Source: Albidovulum sp. (GTDB taxonomy: Bacteria; Pseudomonadota; Alphaproteobacteria; Rhodobacterales; Rhodobacteraceae). From it: a stretch of DNA of 64,000 nt. Below, in pieces: positions 25,091-33,931 of this stretch. A program made the position numbers and the translations under genes. The notes beneath the pieces were generated by a model. That model saw nothing but the letters and a program-made list of their open reading frames with translations, did no database searches and had not been told where the DNA came from. Location of the stretch: positions 124,001 to 188,000 of the forward strand of contig JACKKB010000005.1 in assembly GCA_020637635.1 (NCBI GenBank), in the 5' to 3' direction. The first letter of the stretch is position 1. Every line of letters starts with the position of its first letter.

Positions 25091-26629
25091 CTACATGAAG
25101 GCGTCGGGCATCGACGCCTTCTTCTGCGCCACATAGGCCTCGAGCGCCTCTTCGACGGCCGGGTCGATCGCCGGCTTCTGGTAATCGTGCAGAAGCTTCG
25201 CGACCCGGTCGCGCGCTAGCGCCATCGTGTCGCGGGCGCCCTCTTCCTCCCAGGTCTCGTAGGGCTTGTAGTCAAGGATCTCGGTCCGCCAGAACGCGCT
25301 CTTGAAGTTCGCCTGGGTGTGGGCGCAACCGAGGTAGTGCCCGCCCGGGCCGACTTCGCGGATCGCGTCCATCGCCTGGCCGTTCGCGCTCATGTCGATG
25401 CCGCGGGCGAGACCGTGCAGGACGCCCAGCTGATCGGCATCCATGACGAACTTCTCGAAGGACGACACCAGCCCGCCCTCGAGCCAGCCGCAGGCATGGA
25501 GCATGAAGTTGACGCCGGCCAGAAGCCCCATGTTGAGGCTGTTGGCACTTTCGTAGGCGGCCTGCGCATCGGGCACCTTGGAGCCGGTGAAGCCCCCCGC
25601 CGACCGGTAGGGCAGGCCCAGTCGCCGAGCCAGCTGGCCCGCGCCATAGGTGATGAGCGAGGCTTCGGGCGTGCCGAAGGTGGGGGCGCCGGAGTTCATG
25701 TCGATCGAGGTGACGAAGGCACCGACGATGACCGGGGCGCCCTTGCGCAAGAGCTGCGAATAGGCGACGCCGGCCAGCACCTCGGCCAGGACCTGCGTCA
25801 GCGTGCCGGCCACCGTCACCGGCGCCATCGCGCCACCGACGATGAAGGGAGAGATGATCGCCGCCTGGTTGGCCCTGGCATAGACCTCGAGCGCGCCCAT
25901 CATGATGCCGTCGAAGGTGAGCGGCGAGTTGATGTTGATGAGCGAGGTCATCACCGTGCGCCCGTCGAGGCCGCCAAAGAGGATCTCGGACATCTCGACC
26001 GAATCGGCCGCGCGCGACGGCTCGGTGACCGAGCCCATGTAGGGCTTGTCGGAGAGCGTCATGTGCGCCAGCAGCATGTCGAGATGGCGCTTGTTCACCG
26101 GCACGTCGGTCGGTTCGCAGACCGTGCCGCCCGAATGGTGCAGCCAGCGCGACATGTAGCCCAGCTTCACGAACTTGCGGAAATCGTCGATCGTGGCATA
26201 GCGCCGGCCGCCGTCGGCGTCGCGCACGAATGGCGGCCCGTAGACCGGCGCGAGCACGAGCCCGCGCCCGCCCACGGTGACGCTGCGCTCGGGGTTGCGG
26301 GCGTGCTGGACATAGGATGCCGGCGCCGTCCTGCAGAGCGAGCGTGCAAGGCCGCGCGGGATCCGCACCCGTTCGCCCTCGACCTCGGCGCCGGCGTCCC
26401 GCCAGCGTTTCAGCGCCTCGGGATTCTCGACGAAGTTGACGCCGATCTCCGCCAGGACCGTCTCGGCGTTCTGCTCGATGATCTCGAGCGCCTCCTCGTT
26501 CAGCACCTCGAAATCGGGAATGTTGCGTTCGATGAACTTCGCGCATTCGATCCGCACGGCCGTTCGTTCGGCCCGCCGCGCGGCCCCGCCGCCACCGCGA
26601 CCCCGTCGACCTTCCATCGCTTCGCTCAT
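25091..26629 (-). CDS. Trimethylamine methyltransferase (MttB) family protein, non-pyrrolysine
   Basis: 512 residues from the ATG giving MSEAMEG; GGGAG sits 8 nt upstream, whereas a GTG 9 bp further would overlap that site. The protein covers the full MttB-like TIM barrel without an in-frame amber codon, so it belongs to the non-pyrrolysine branch, which includes glycine betaine methyltransferases that pass methyl groups to a corrinoid protein. It starts with a Gly/Arg-rich stretch (GRRGRGGGGAARRAER). No corrinoid protein or corrinoid methyltransferase partner gene is adjacent, so the substrate is undetermined. Confidence 0.85.
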   Translation of the reverse strand: MSEAMEGRRGRGGGGAARRAERTAVRIECAKFIERNIPDFEVLNEEALEIIEQNAETVLAEIGVNFVENPEALKRWRDAGAEVEGERVRIPRGLARSLCRTAPASYVQHARNPERSVTVGGRGLVLAPVYGPPFVRDADGGRRYATIDDFRKFVKLGYMSRWLHHSGGTVCEPTDVPVNKRHLDMLLAHMTLSDKPYMGSVTEPSRAADSVEMSEILFGGLDGRTVMTSLININSPLTFDGIMMGALEVYARANQAAIISPFIVGGAMAPVTVAGTLTQVLAEVLAGVAYSQLLRKGAPVIVGAFVTSIDMNSGAPTFGTPEASLITYGAGQLARRLGLPYRSAGGFTGSKVPDAQAAYESANSLNMGLLAGVNFMLHACGWLEGGLVSSFEKFVMDADQLGVLHGLARGIDMSANGQAMDAIREVGPGGHYLGCAHTQANFKSAFWRTEILDYKPYETWEEEGARDTMALARDRVAKLLHDYQKPAIDPAVEEALEAYVAQKKASMPDAFM

Positions 26630-26739
26630 GCGCTTCACTCCCGCCGCACCACGTTCGGCGCCTTTTTAGCGCGATCCCGCCCCCCCCCGCAGCGGATAGC
26701 GGCATCCTGCGGGCGAAAACGACATTCGCGCCGGCGCGG

Positions 26740-27531
26740 TCAGGCCGCGGCCGCGACCGCGCAGGGCCGGAACGGTTCGATCGTCACCGCCCCGGCGGCA
26801 AAGGTGCAGAAGCTGCCCTGCGGCACCGCCTCCCAGGCCCCGTCGCTCTCAAGCGGCTCGGAGACGACGGCGCGGCCCTTCTGGGTCTCGGACCAGCGGT
26901 GATAGAGCGTCGGCGCCTCGGCATCGGAGGCATGGCGCACCGCGAAGAGCCGCGCGCCATCGGAAAACGCGGCCGTGAGCCGAACGTGCGGCTGGCCGCC
27001 CTTCTGCCGCGAGAGCGCCTCGAGCCGCGCCGTGGCGCGCTCGAGCGCTCCCTTCGGATCCTCGTCGAGCCCGTCGCCGAGCGCCGCGAGGAAAAGCGCC
27101 TCGCTGTCGGTCGCGCCACGGCGGTGGCCGTAAAGGTGGTCCGGGATCAGCATCTCGGCATCGCGGCGGAACCTGTCATAGCCGCCGATCTGGCCGTTGT
27201 GCATGAAGCACCAGCGCCCGACGGCAAAGGGATGGCAGTTATTGCGGCTTGTCGCGGTGCCGGTCGAAGCCCGCACATGCGCCAGGAAGAGCCGCGATTT
27301 CACCTGTGCGGTCAGGGATCTGAGGTTCGGGTCCGACCAGGCCGGCAGGATGTCGCGAAACAGGCCCGGTTCCTCGCGGTCGCCATACCAGGCGATGCCG
27401 AAGCCGTCGGCGTTGATCGCCGAGTGACATTCCGTCGCGCAGTGGCTCTGGTGGATCAGCGAATGACCCGGGCGGCTGACGATCTCCTCAAGGTAGATCG
27501 GCTCTCCGGTGTAGGCGGCCCAGCGGCACAT
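26740..27531 (-). CDS. Class II glutamine amidotransferase (YafJ/EgtC-like)
   Basis: 263 residues. The second residue is Cys (MCRWAAY), the N-terminal nucleophile of Ntn-type glutaminase domains once Met is removed. Further family residues are NADGFGIAWY, FLAHVRAST and the HNGQIGGY loop, which bind glutamine. No second catalytic domain is attached, as in YafJ and EgtC. EgtC acts as a peptidase in ergothioneine synthesis, but no egtB or egtD gene is nearby, so I do not assign that role. Confidence 0.85.
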   Translation of the reverse strand: MCRWAAYTGEPIYLEEIVSRPGHSLIHQSHCATECHSAINADGFGIAWYGDREEPGLFRDILPAWSDPNLRSLTAQVKSRLFLAHVRASTGTATSRNNCHPFAVGRWCFMHNGQIGGYDRFRRDAEMLIPDHLYGHRRGATDSEALFLAALGDGLDEDPKGALERATARLEALSRQKGGQPHVRLTAAFSDGARLFAVRHASDAEAPTLYHRWSETQKGRAVVSEPLESDGAWEAVPQGSFCTFAAGAVTIEPFRPCAVAAAA

Positions 27532-27613
27532 CGTCGGTTCCGTTCCTCATGGGGACAGCGCCCCCTTAGCTGCGCAAAACGGCATTATCGCGGCACCTTG
27601 GTGGCGCCCTCGG

Positions 27614-27910
27614 TCAGGCTTCCTCGACCACCATCAGATCGCGCTCCGACGCGCCCCTGGCATGGGCGAGCGCGGCCTGATACTCGGCGCTGTGATAGCA
27701 GGCGACAGCGGCCTCGAGCGAGGGAAAGCGCGCCACCACGTTGCGCGGGCGGTCGTTGCCCTCGAGCTGCACGTAGCGACCGCCGCGGGCCAGGAACGTG
27801 CCCCCATGCGCGGCGATCGCCGGGCCGGCGAGCGCTGCGTAGCGGCCATAGGCCTCGGCGTCGGTGACCTTCACATGCGCGATCCAGAGCGCTGCCTTCG
27901 TCCCGCTCAT
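27614..27910 (-). CDS. DUF1330 domain-containing protein
   Basis: 98 residues with the ferredoxin-like alpha/beta fold of DUF1330: KAALWIAHVKVTDAEAYGRYAALAGPAI at the N-terminus, a GGTFLARGG strand, RNVVARFPSLEAAVACYHSAEYQ, and a final ERDLMVVEE. Enzymatic function is unknown. The start overlaps the alaS stop as ATGA, so it is coupled to alaS. Confidence 0.86.
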   Translation of the reverse strand: MSGTKAALWIAHVKVTDAEAYGRYAALAGPAIAAHGGTFLARGGRYVQLEGNDRPRNVVARFPSLEAAVACYHSAEYQAALAHARGASERDLMVVEEA

Positions 27911-30570
27911 GACGCCGCTCCGATCACCGCCTCGGCCGCCTTCACCGCCGCATCCGCCTTGCCGGCATCCGCTCCGCCCGCCTGCGCCAGGTCGGCCCGG
28001 CCGCCACCGCCCTTGCCGCCGAGCGCGGCTGCCGCCGCCTTGACGATCTCGACCGCCGAAAGACGCCCGGTAAGGTCGTCGGTCACTCCGGCCGCCACCG
28101 CCGCCTTGCCACCGGTATCGGCCACCACCAGCACCGCGCCCGAGCCGACGCGCGCCTTCAGCGTGTCGACAAGCGCCGGCAGGTCCTTGCCCGAAACCCC
28201 GCTGACCGTCTGGGCGAGGAAACGCACCCCGCCGATCTCCTTCGGCGGCGGCCCCTCGCCGCCACCGCCGCCCACCGCCAGCTCGCGGCGCAGCTGCGCC
28301 ACCTCGTTGGCAAGCGCCCTGCGTTCGTCGAGAAGCGCGCGCACACGCTCGGGAACCTCGGCCGCCTGCGCCTTCAGGGCGGCCGCCACCTCGCCGAGCC
28401 GCGCATCCTGGGCGCGCAGATAGGCAAGTGCCGCCTGCCCGGTCAGCGCCTCGATCCGCCGCACGCCGGCCGACGAGGCGCTGTCGCCGAGCGCCACGAA
28501 GGCGCCGATGTCGCCGGTGCGCGTCACATGCGTGCCGCCGCAGAGCTCTAGCGAATATGTATCGCCTTCGGCGCCCTTGCCGGACCCGGTGAGCCGCCCC
28601 ATCGAGACGACCCGCACCTCGTCGCCGTATTTCTCGCCGAAGAGCGCCTGCGCGCCGAGCGCGCGGGCATCGTCGGGCGTCATGATCCGGGTCTCGACCG
28701 GCGCGTTCTGGCGCACGTAGTCGTTGACCTCGACCTCGACGCCGGCAAGCTCCTCGGCGCTCAGCGCCTTGCCGTGGCTGAAGTCGAACCTGAGCCGGTC
28801 CTCGGCATTGAGCGAGCCTCGCTGCGCGACATGCGGCCCGAGCGCGCGGCGCAGCGCCTCGTGCAGGAGATGCGTCGCCGAATGGTTGGCACGGATCGCC
28901 GTCCGGCGGCGGTGCGACACCTCGAGCTTTGCCGGCTGGCCGCGCGCGATCTCGCCCTCGGTCACTTCGCCGGAATGGATGAAGACCCCCGCCGATTTCC
29001 TGGTGTCGTCGACGCGCACCGTGCCGGTATCGGTGCGGATGAAGCCCGCATCCCCCACCTGGCCACCGGATTCGGCATAGAAGGGTGTCTGGTTCACCAC
29101 CACCTGCACCGCCGCGCCGGTCGTGGCCGAGCCGGTCTCGCTGCCGCCCGAGACAAGCGCGAGGATCTGCCCCTCGGCGGTCTCGGTATCGTAGCCGAGA
29201 AACTCGGTCACGCCCTTGGCCTCGGCCAGGTCGAACCAGATCCGCGCGTCCCGGGTCTCGCCCGAGCCGGCCCAGGCGGCACGCGCCTTGGCCTTCTGCG
29301 CCGCCATCGCGTGATCGAAGCCCTGCACGTCGACCGTGCGGCCCTTCTCGCGCAGCGCATCCTGCGTGAGGTCGAGCGGAAAGCCGTAGGTATCGTACAG
29401 CCTGAACGCCGCCTCGCCCGGCAGCGGCTGGCCCTCGCCGAGCCGGCCGAGCTCGTCGTCAAGCAACCTCAGCCCGCGATCGAGCGTCTGGCGGAACCGC
29501 GTCTCCTCGAGCTTCAGCGTCTCGCTGATCAGCGCCTCGGCGCGGCCAAGCTCGGGATAGGCGGCGCCCATCTGGCGCACCAGCGCCGGGACCAGGCGAT
29601 GCATGACCGGGTCGCTGGCGCCGAGCATGTGGGCATGGCGCATCGCCCGCCGCATGATCCGCCGCAGCACATAGCCCCGCCCCTCGTTCGACGGCATCAC
29701 CCCGTCGGCGATGAGAAAGCTCGTGGAGCGCAGATGGTCGGCGATGACCCGGTGATGCACCTTGCCGGGCCCGTCGGGGTCCGAGGATGTGGCATGCGCC
29801 GAAGCCTCGATGAGGCTCCGCATCAGGTCGGTATCGTAATTGTCGTGCTTGCCCTGCAGGAGCGCGCCGATCCGCTCCAGCCCCATGCCGGTGTCGATCG
29901 ACTGCATCTCGAGCGCCCGCATCGAGCCGTCCTCGAACTGCTCGTTCTGCATGAAGACGAGGTTCCAGATCTCGATGAACCGGTCGCCGTCCTCTTCGGC
30001 CGAACCCGGGGGGCCGCCCCAGATGTGATCGCCATGGTCGTAGAAGATCTCGGTGCAGGGGCCGCAGGGCCCGGTCGGCCCCATGCGCCAGAAGTTGTCG
30101 TCGGTCGCGATGCGGATGATCCGGTCGTCGGAAAGCCCGCCGACCTTCTTCCAGATCGCCGCCGCCTCGTCGTCGGTGTGGTAGACCGTGACCAGGAGCC
30201 TGTCCCTGTTCAGCCCGAAATCCTTCGTCAGCAGGTCCCAGGCAAAGGGGATCGCCTGTTCCTTGAAGTAGTCGCCGAACGAGAAATTCCCCAGCATCTC
30301 GAAGAACGTATGATGCCGCGCCGTGTAGCCCACATTGTCGAGATCGTTGTGCTTGCCGCCCGCGCGGACGCATTTCTGCGCCGTCGTCGCACGCACATAG
30401 TCGCGCTTCTCGACGCCGGTGAAGCAGTTCTTGAACTGCACCATGCCCGAGTTCGTGAACATCAGCGTCGGATCGTTGCGCGGCACCAGGGCCGAGGACG
30501 GCACCACCCGGTGTTCGTTGCGGCGGAAGAAGTCGAGGAACGTCGAGCGGATGTCGTTCAGGCTGGGCAT
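27907..30570 (-). CDS. alaS: Alanyl-tRNA synthetase
   Basis: 887 residues, the normal length. Class II catalytic core at the N-terminus (RSTFLDFFRRNEH, ALVPRNDPTLMFTNSGMVQFK), central editing domain with zinc-binding HSATHLLH and CGGTH, and C-terminal C-Ala region containing a long Gly-rich stretch (GGGGEGPPPKE). It charges tRNA-Ala and edits mischarged Ser and Gly. It lies downstream of recA on the same strand, separated by the broken NTF2-like gene. Confidence 0.97.
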   Translation of the reverse strand: MPSLNDIRSTFLDFFRRNEHRVVPSSALVPRNDPTLMFTNSGMVQFKNCFTGVEKRDYVRATTAQKCVRAGGKHNDLDNVGYTARHHTFFEMLGNFSFGDYFKEQAIPFAWDLLTKDFGLNRDRLLVTVYHTDDEAAAIWKKVGGLSDDRIIRIATDDNFWRMGPTGPCGPCTEIFYDHGDHIWGGPPGSAEEDGDRFIEIWNLVFMQNEQFEDGSMRALEMQSIDTGMGLERIGALLQGKHDNYDTDLMRSLIEASAHATSSDPDGPGKVHHRVIADHLRSTSFLIADGVMPSNEGRGYVLRRIMRRAMRHAHMLGASDPVMHRLVPALVRQMGAAYPELGRAEALISETLKLEETRFRQTLDRGLRLLDDELGRLGEGQPLPGEAAFRLYDTYGFPLDLTQDALREKGRTVDVQGFDHAMAAQKAKARAAWAGSGETRDARIWFDLAEAKGVTEFLGYDTETAEGQILALVSGGSETGSATTGAAVQVVVNQTPFYAESGGQVGDAGFIRTDTGTVRVDDTRKSAGVFIHSGEVTEGEIARGQPAKLEVSHRRRTAIRANHSATHLLHEALRRALGPHVAQRGSLNAEDRLRFDFSHGKALSAEELAGVEVEVNDYVRQNAPVETRIMTPDDARALGAQALFGEKYGDEVRVVSMGRLTGSGKGAEGDTYSLELCGGTHVTRTGDIGAFVALGDSASSAGVRRIEALTGQAALAYLRAQDARLGEVAAALKAQAAEVPERVRALLDERRALANEVAQLRRELAVGGGGGEGPPPKEIGGVRFLAQTVSGVSGKDLPALVDTLKARVGSGAVLVVADTGGKAAVAAGVTDDLTGRLSAVEIVKAAAAALGGKGGGGRADLAQAGGADAGKADAAVKAAEAVIGAAS

Positions 30571-30661
30571 CGGGCGGCCTCTCGCGGGCGGAAGGGATCA
30601 GCCTTGGCGTGTTAGCCCTTGTCTTGCCCCATGTCCATATTTCCGCGCCGCGGCATCAGCT

Positions 30662-31014
30662 TCAGTGAAGGCGCCGGAAGACCTTGCCGACGAGATGCCA
30701 GCGCCCGTCATGCTTCAGGAGCGTGAGGCTGTCGCGAAGATCGAGCCCGGCCCAGACATTCACGACCAGCACCGTGCCCCGTGTCCCCTGCGACCGGGAT
30801 GGCTTCGACGATATGCGGCGGAACAGGCGCGTCGGGCGCGATGACATCCGCGAGCGAGGACCATTCCGGCTGCCGTCGAAATGGCCCATGGCATTCGCCA
30901 TCTGGTGAAATGCATGGCGCAGGGTGGCCGCGCCGCCCCGTTCCATGCCCTCAACATGGGGCCGGGCGCACGTCTGAATCGGCTCGAACTCTTCGATCTG
31001 CGCTCTCCGAAAAG
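30662..31014 (-). pseudogene. NTF2-like (putative lumazine-binding) gene with two compensating frameshifts
   Basis: No single frame carries the whole protein, but three consecutive frame segments give a convincing NTF2-like protein. About 31008-30872 reads AQIEEFEPIQ, then HVEGMERGGAATLRHAFHQM up to GHFDG. About 30870-30782 in another frame reads PEWSSLADVIAPDAPVPPH and VEAIPVAGDTG. From 30779 the first frame resumes with TVLVVNVWAGLDLRDSLTLL and KHDGRWHLVGKVFRRLH. This needs one lost base near 30872 and one extra G in the run at 30777-30780. No start codon is in frame after the recA terminator. Either a recent pseudogene or sequence errors. Confidence 0.65.
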
Positions 31015-31040
31015 CAACGCGCGGCCATCATGGGCCGCGC
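31010..31040 (-). terminator. Rho-independent terminator of recA
   Basis: On the minus strand, 8-bp perfect stem GCGCGGCC/GGCCGCGC (31019-31026 with 31033-31040), 6-nt loop, then GTTGCTTTT. It lies 38 bp after the recA stop, so it should end the recA transcript before the NTF2-like relic and alaS. Confidence 0.8.
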
Positions 31041-31078
31041 TTCACTCTCTCACGAAACGGGAGTTTCGGAAATCCCGG

Positions 31079-32155
31079 TCAGGCCTCCATGATCTCGTCG
31101 TCGCCGGGTCCGTCCTCGGATGCGCCGAATTCGAGCCCGTGGCTCGCGCGGATCTTGTCCTCGATCTGGAAGGCGATATCGGGGTTGTCCTTGAGGAACT
31201 GCTTGGCGTTCTCGCGCCCCTGGCCGATACGCTCGTCGCCATAGGAATACCAGGCGCCCGACTTCTCCACCACGCCGGCCTTGACACCGAGGTCGATCAG
31301 TTCGCCGGTCTTGGAAATGCCCTCGCCATACATGATGTCGAACTCGACCTGCTTGAAGGGCGGCGCCACCTTGTTCTTGACGACCTTGACGCGGGTCGTG
31401 TTGCCCACCACCTCGTCGCGGTCCTTGATCGCCCCGATCCGGCGGATGTCGAGCCGCACGCTCGCGTAGAACTTCAGCGCGTTGCCGCCGGTCGTCGTCT
31501 CGGGCGAGCCAAACATGACGCCGATCTTCATGCGGATCTGGTTGATGAAGATCACCATGCAGTTCGACCGGCTGATCGAGGAGGTGAGCTTGCGCATCGC
31601 CTGGCTCATCAGGCGGGCGTGGACGCCGACGCTCGAATCACCCATGTCGCCTTCCAGTTCCGACTTCGGCGTCAGCGCTGCCACCGAATCCACGACGACG
31701 AGGCTGACCGCGCCCGAACGCACCAGCGTGTCGACGATCTCGAGCGCCTGTTCGCCGGTGTCGGGCTGCGAGATCAGCAGTTCGTCGAGATTGACGCCGA
31801 GCTTCTTGGCGTATTGCGGATCGAGCGCGTGTTCGGCATCGACGAAGGCGCAGACCCCGCCCTTCTTCTGCTCCTCGGCCACCGCATGCAGCGTCAGCGT
31901 GGTCTTGCCCGAGCTTTCCGGCCCATAGATCTCGATCACCCGGCCCTTCGGCAGCCCGCCGATGCCGAGCGCGATGTCGAGCCCGAGCGAACCGGTCGAG
32001 GTCGCCTCGATCTCCATCACCGGGTTGTCGGCGCCGAGCTTCATGATCGAGCCCTTGCCGAACTGGCGCTCGATCTGCGCCAGCGCGCTGTCGAGGGCCT
32101 TCTGCTTGTCTGCGGAGCGCTTGTCGTTCATCTCGAGGATATTCGCTACTGCCAT
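31079..32155 (-). CDS. recA: Recombinase RecA
   Basis: 358 residues starting MAVANILEMNDK after AGGACAGGAAC; the frame is open a little further upstream but this is the conserved N-terminus. The Walker A motif GPESSGKT is at residues 78-85, with the ATPase block VVVDSVAAL and the L2 loop region GGNALKFYASVR. The C-terminus is acidic (EDGPGDDEIMEA). It performs homologous strand exchange and activates LexA self-cleavage. An SOS box lies 50 bp upstream and a terminator follows. Confidence 0.98.
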   Translation of the reverse strand: MAVANILEMNDKRSADKQKALDSALAQIERQFGKGSIMKLGADNPVMEIEATSTGSLGLDIALGIGGLPKGRVIEIYGPESSGKTTLTLHAVAEEQKKGGVCAFVDAEHALDPQYAKKLGVNLDELLISQPDTGEQALEIVDTLVRSGAVSLVVVDSVAALTPKSELEGDMGDSSVGVHARLMSQAMRKLTSSISRSNCMVIFINQIRMKIGVMFGSPETTTGGNALKFYASVRLDIRRIGAIKDRDEVVGNTTRVKVVKNKVAPPFKQVEFDIMYGEGISKTGELIDLGVKAGVVEKSGAWYSYGDERIGQGRENAKQFLKDNPDIAFQIEDKIRASHGLEFGASEDGPGDDEIMEA

Positions 32156-32204
32156 TGTTCCTGTCCTTATTTCACACCCCGTGCGGGGCGGCAATCGTGC
32201 CTGC

Positions 32205-32219
32205 GTTCGCCTCTTGTTC
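32205..32219. promoter_or_regulatory. LexA (SOS) box GTTC-N7-GTTC upstream of recA
   Basis: GTTC at 32205-32208 and 32216-32219, exactly 7 bp apart, is the alphaproteobacterial LexA operator. It lies 50-64 bp before the recA start codon and within the 212-bp region divergent to the sulfotransferase gene, where LexA could repress recA until DNA damage. Confidence 0.82.
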
Positions 32220-32367
32220 TCGTCTCTATGAGATCAAAAAGTGAACATTTCAATCAAATTCTCTGAAAACCGACTTTTTCTTTGATTGGTGAATCTTTAG
32301 TTAATGGCTCCGGGAGGCAGGCCGCGGGGCGGCGGGACTCCGGGCCGACAGGGCGGGAAGGAAACCG

Positions 32368-32958
32368 ATGCTGGTATTCTGGAAAGAGCGGCTGGTCTAT
32401 CTCGCCACGCCCAAGACCGGGTCGACAGCGATCGAGGCGGCGCTCGAATCGGTGGCGAGCGTGGTCATCCAGCGCCCGCCCGAGCTGAAGCACACCGCCG
32501 TCCGCCACTACTGGGAATTCATCGCCCCCTACCTGCAGCGCGCGGCCGACGAGGATTTCATGGTCGTCGCCATGATGCGCGAGCCGGTCTCCTGGCTCGG
32601 CAGCTGGTATCGCTACCGCCAGCGCGACGGCGTGCCGCGGCCGGAACGGCGCACCAACGGGCTGAGCTTCACCGAATTCGTCGAGGGCTATCTGGACGAT
32701 CCGCAGCCCGCCTATGCCCAGGTCGGCTCGCAGGCGCAGTTTCTCGCCCCCCAGCGCGGGCCCGGCATCGACCGGCTCTTCCGCTACGAGCATATCGCGG
32801 GCTTCGTGGCCTTTCTCGAGGAGCGGCTCGACTTCGAGATCACCCTGCCGCGGCTGAACGTCTCGCCCGAGGCCCCGCTCGACCTGGCGCCCGAGACGGA
32901 GGCGAAACTGCGCGCCGCCCGCGCCCGCGACTTCGCCCTCTACGATACCCTGCCCTGA
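32368..32958 (+). CDS. Sulfotransferase family protein
   Basis: 196 residues. A PAPS 5'-phosphosulfate loop is seen at residues 14-20 (PKTGSTAIE), and a 3'-phosphate motif around MMREPVSWLGSWYRYR (about residues 68-84). It matches short bacterial sulfotransferases that sulfate glycans or small molecules. No glycan or secondary-metabolite genes surround it, so the acceptor is unknown. GGGAAGG precedes the ATG. Divergent from recA, and followed by a repeat-rich gene-free kilobase. Confidence 0.8.
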   Translation: MLVFWKERLVYLATPKTGSTAIEAALESVASVVIQRPPELKHTAVRHYWEFIAPYLQRAADEDFMVVAMMREPVSWLGSWYRYRQRDGVPRPERRTNGLSFTEFVEGYLDDPQPAYAQVGSQAQFLAPQRGPGIDRLFRYEHIAGFVAFLEERLDFEITLPRLNVSPEAPLDLAPETEAKLRAARARDFALYDTLP

Positions 32959-33008
32959 GACAGCGAGGCGGGGTTCGAGCCGACGGCCGAGCGTGATCCG
33001 CCCGCCCG

Positions 33009-33430
33009 GGCTGACGCCTGCCGCCGCCCGCCATCACGCGCGCTGGAGGCGGCAGCATTGCCGCGAGGCCGATCCGCCCGCGTCTGGTGACCGGTCCTCC
33101 CGTGGCGGAACCCGGGGCCGCGGAGCGCCGGGCCGCGAAAGCACTCGGGTCCGGGCGGGCGTATGCCGCTGCCCGCTATCTCATGCGCCGGAGGCGGCAT
33201 CATTGCCGCGAAGCGATCCGCCCGCGTCTGGTGACCGGTACTCCCGTGTCGGAACCCGGGGCCGCGGAGCCACCCGGGTCCGGGCTGACGTCTGCCGCCG
33301 CCCGCTATCTCATGCACCGGAGGCGGCATCATTGTCGCGCGGCCAGACCGCCCGCGTCTGGTGCCAGACCCTCCCACGGCGTCAACCAGACCGCGGAGCG
33401 CCGGGCCGCGGAGGCCCGGACCACTGAGCC
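33009..33430. repeat. Diverged long tandem repeat (unit about 131-144 bp)
   Basis: Part of the 973-bp gene-free stretch 32959-33931. Three consecutive diverged copies can be aligned by the anchors GCCGCCCGCTATCTCATGC, GGAGGCGGCATCATTG, CCGCCCGCGTCTGGTG and GGAACCCGGGGCCGCGGAG. The CCGCCCGCGTCTGGTG anchor recurs with spacings of about 144 and 131 bp. Open frames through it (on both strands) are low-complexity Pro/Arg/Ala and I regard none as a gene. Confidence 0.75.
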
Positions 33431-33525
33431 ACGGGGTGCCGGGCTGCGCCGGCAGGGCGCGCGGTCTCCACCGATCTCCGGACTGCGCGTCCGGCACCAG
33501 CCAGGCAAGCTTCGGCCCACCGGTC

Positions 33526-33822
33526 GCCAACCGAGCCCGCTCGGGTCCGCCAGCCGCCAACCGAGCCTGCTCGGGTCCGCCAGCCGCCGACCGAACCCGG
33601 ATCGATCATCTCGCCCCGGCCCGCCTCCTGCCGGCCCGCCTCCTGCCGGCCCGTCTCGTGCCTTCACACCGTCGATTGACCCTCAGCGCGCCGGCGCGCC
33701 AGCGGTCGGCGTGCCCCGTGCCACGCGACGATCCGCCCCACAGCCTTCGCCCGAAAGTCTCCGCCAGACCGCCTTCGCCCGACCGCCTTCGCCCGACCGC
33801 CTTCGCCCGACAGCCTTCATCC
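33526..33822. repeat. Mosaic of 30-bp, 15-bp and 14-bp tandem repeats
   Basis: Three more repeat families follow in the same gene-free stretch: a 30-bp unit (33526-33600, about 2.5 copies, containing GCCAACCGAGCC and CTCGGGTCCGCCAGCC), a 15-bp unit GGCCCGCCTCCTGCC (33618-33662, three copies), and a 14-bp unit GACCGCCTTCGCCC (33767-33822, four copies, last diverged). The rest up to 33931 has no feature I can name. Confidence 0.78.
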
Positions 33823-33931
33823 GAAGGTCTGAGCAGCGCTTCGCCGTGCCGCGCCGGCCTCCGCCTCCTGTCGTCGAGCGCTCTTCTGCGGGGCGCGGCG
33901 GTTGGCCTGACGCCGCGGGAGCCGGTCCGGG

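Noticed and set aside
25091..26629. Pyrrolysine-containing MttB
   Set aside because: The frame is complete without an internal TAG codon.
26740..27531. Ergothioneine biosynthesis amidohydrolase EgtC
   Set aside because: Only the general class II amidotransferase fold is supported; no egtB, egtD or egtE gene is nearby.
33009..33430. CRISPR array in the repeat region
   Set aside because: Repeats are tandem without unique spacers of constant length, diverged, and no cas genes are present.
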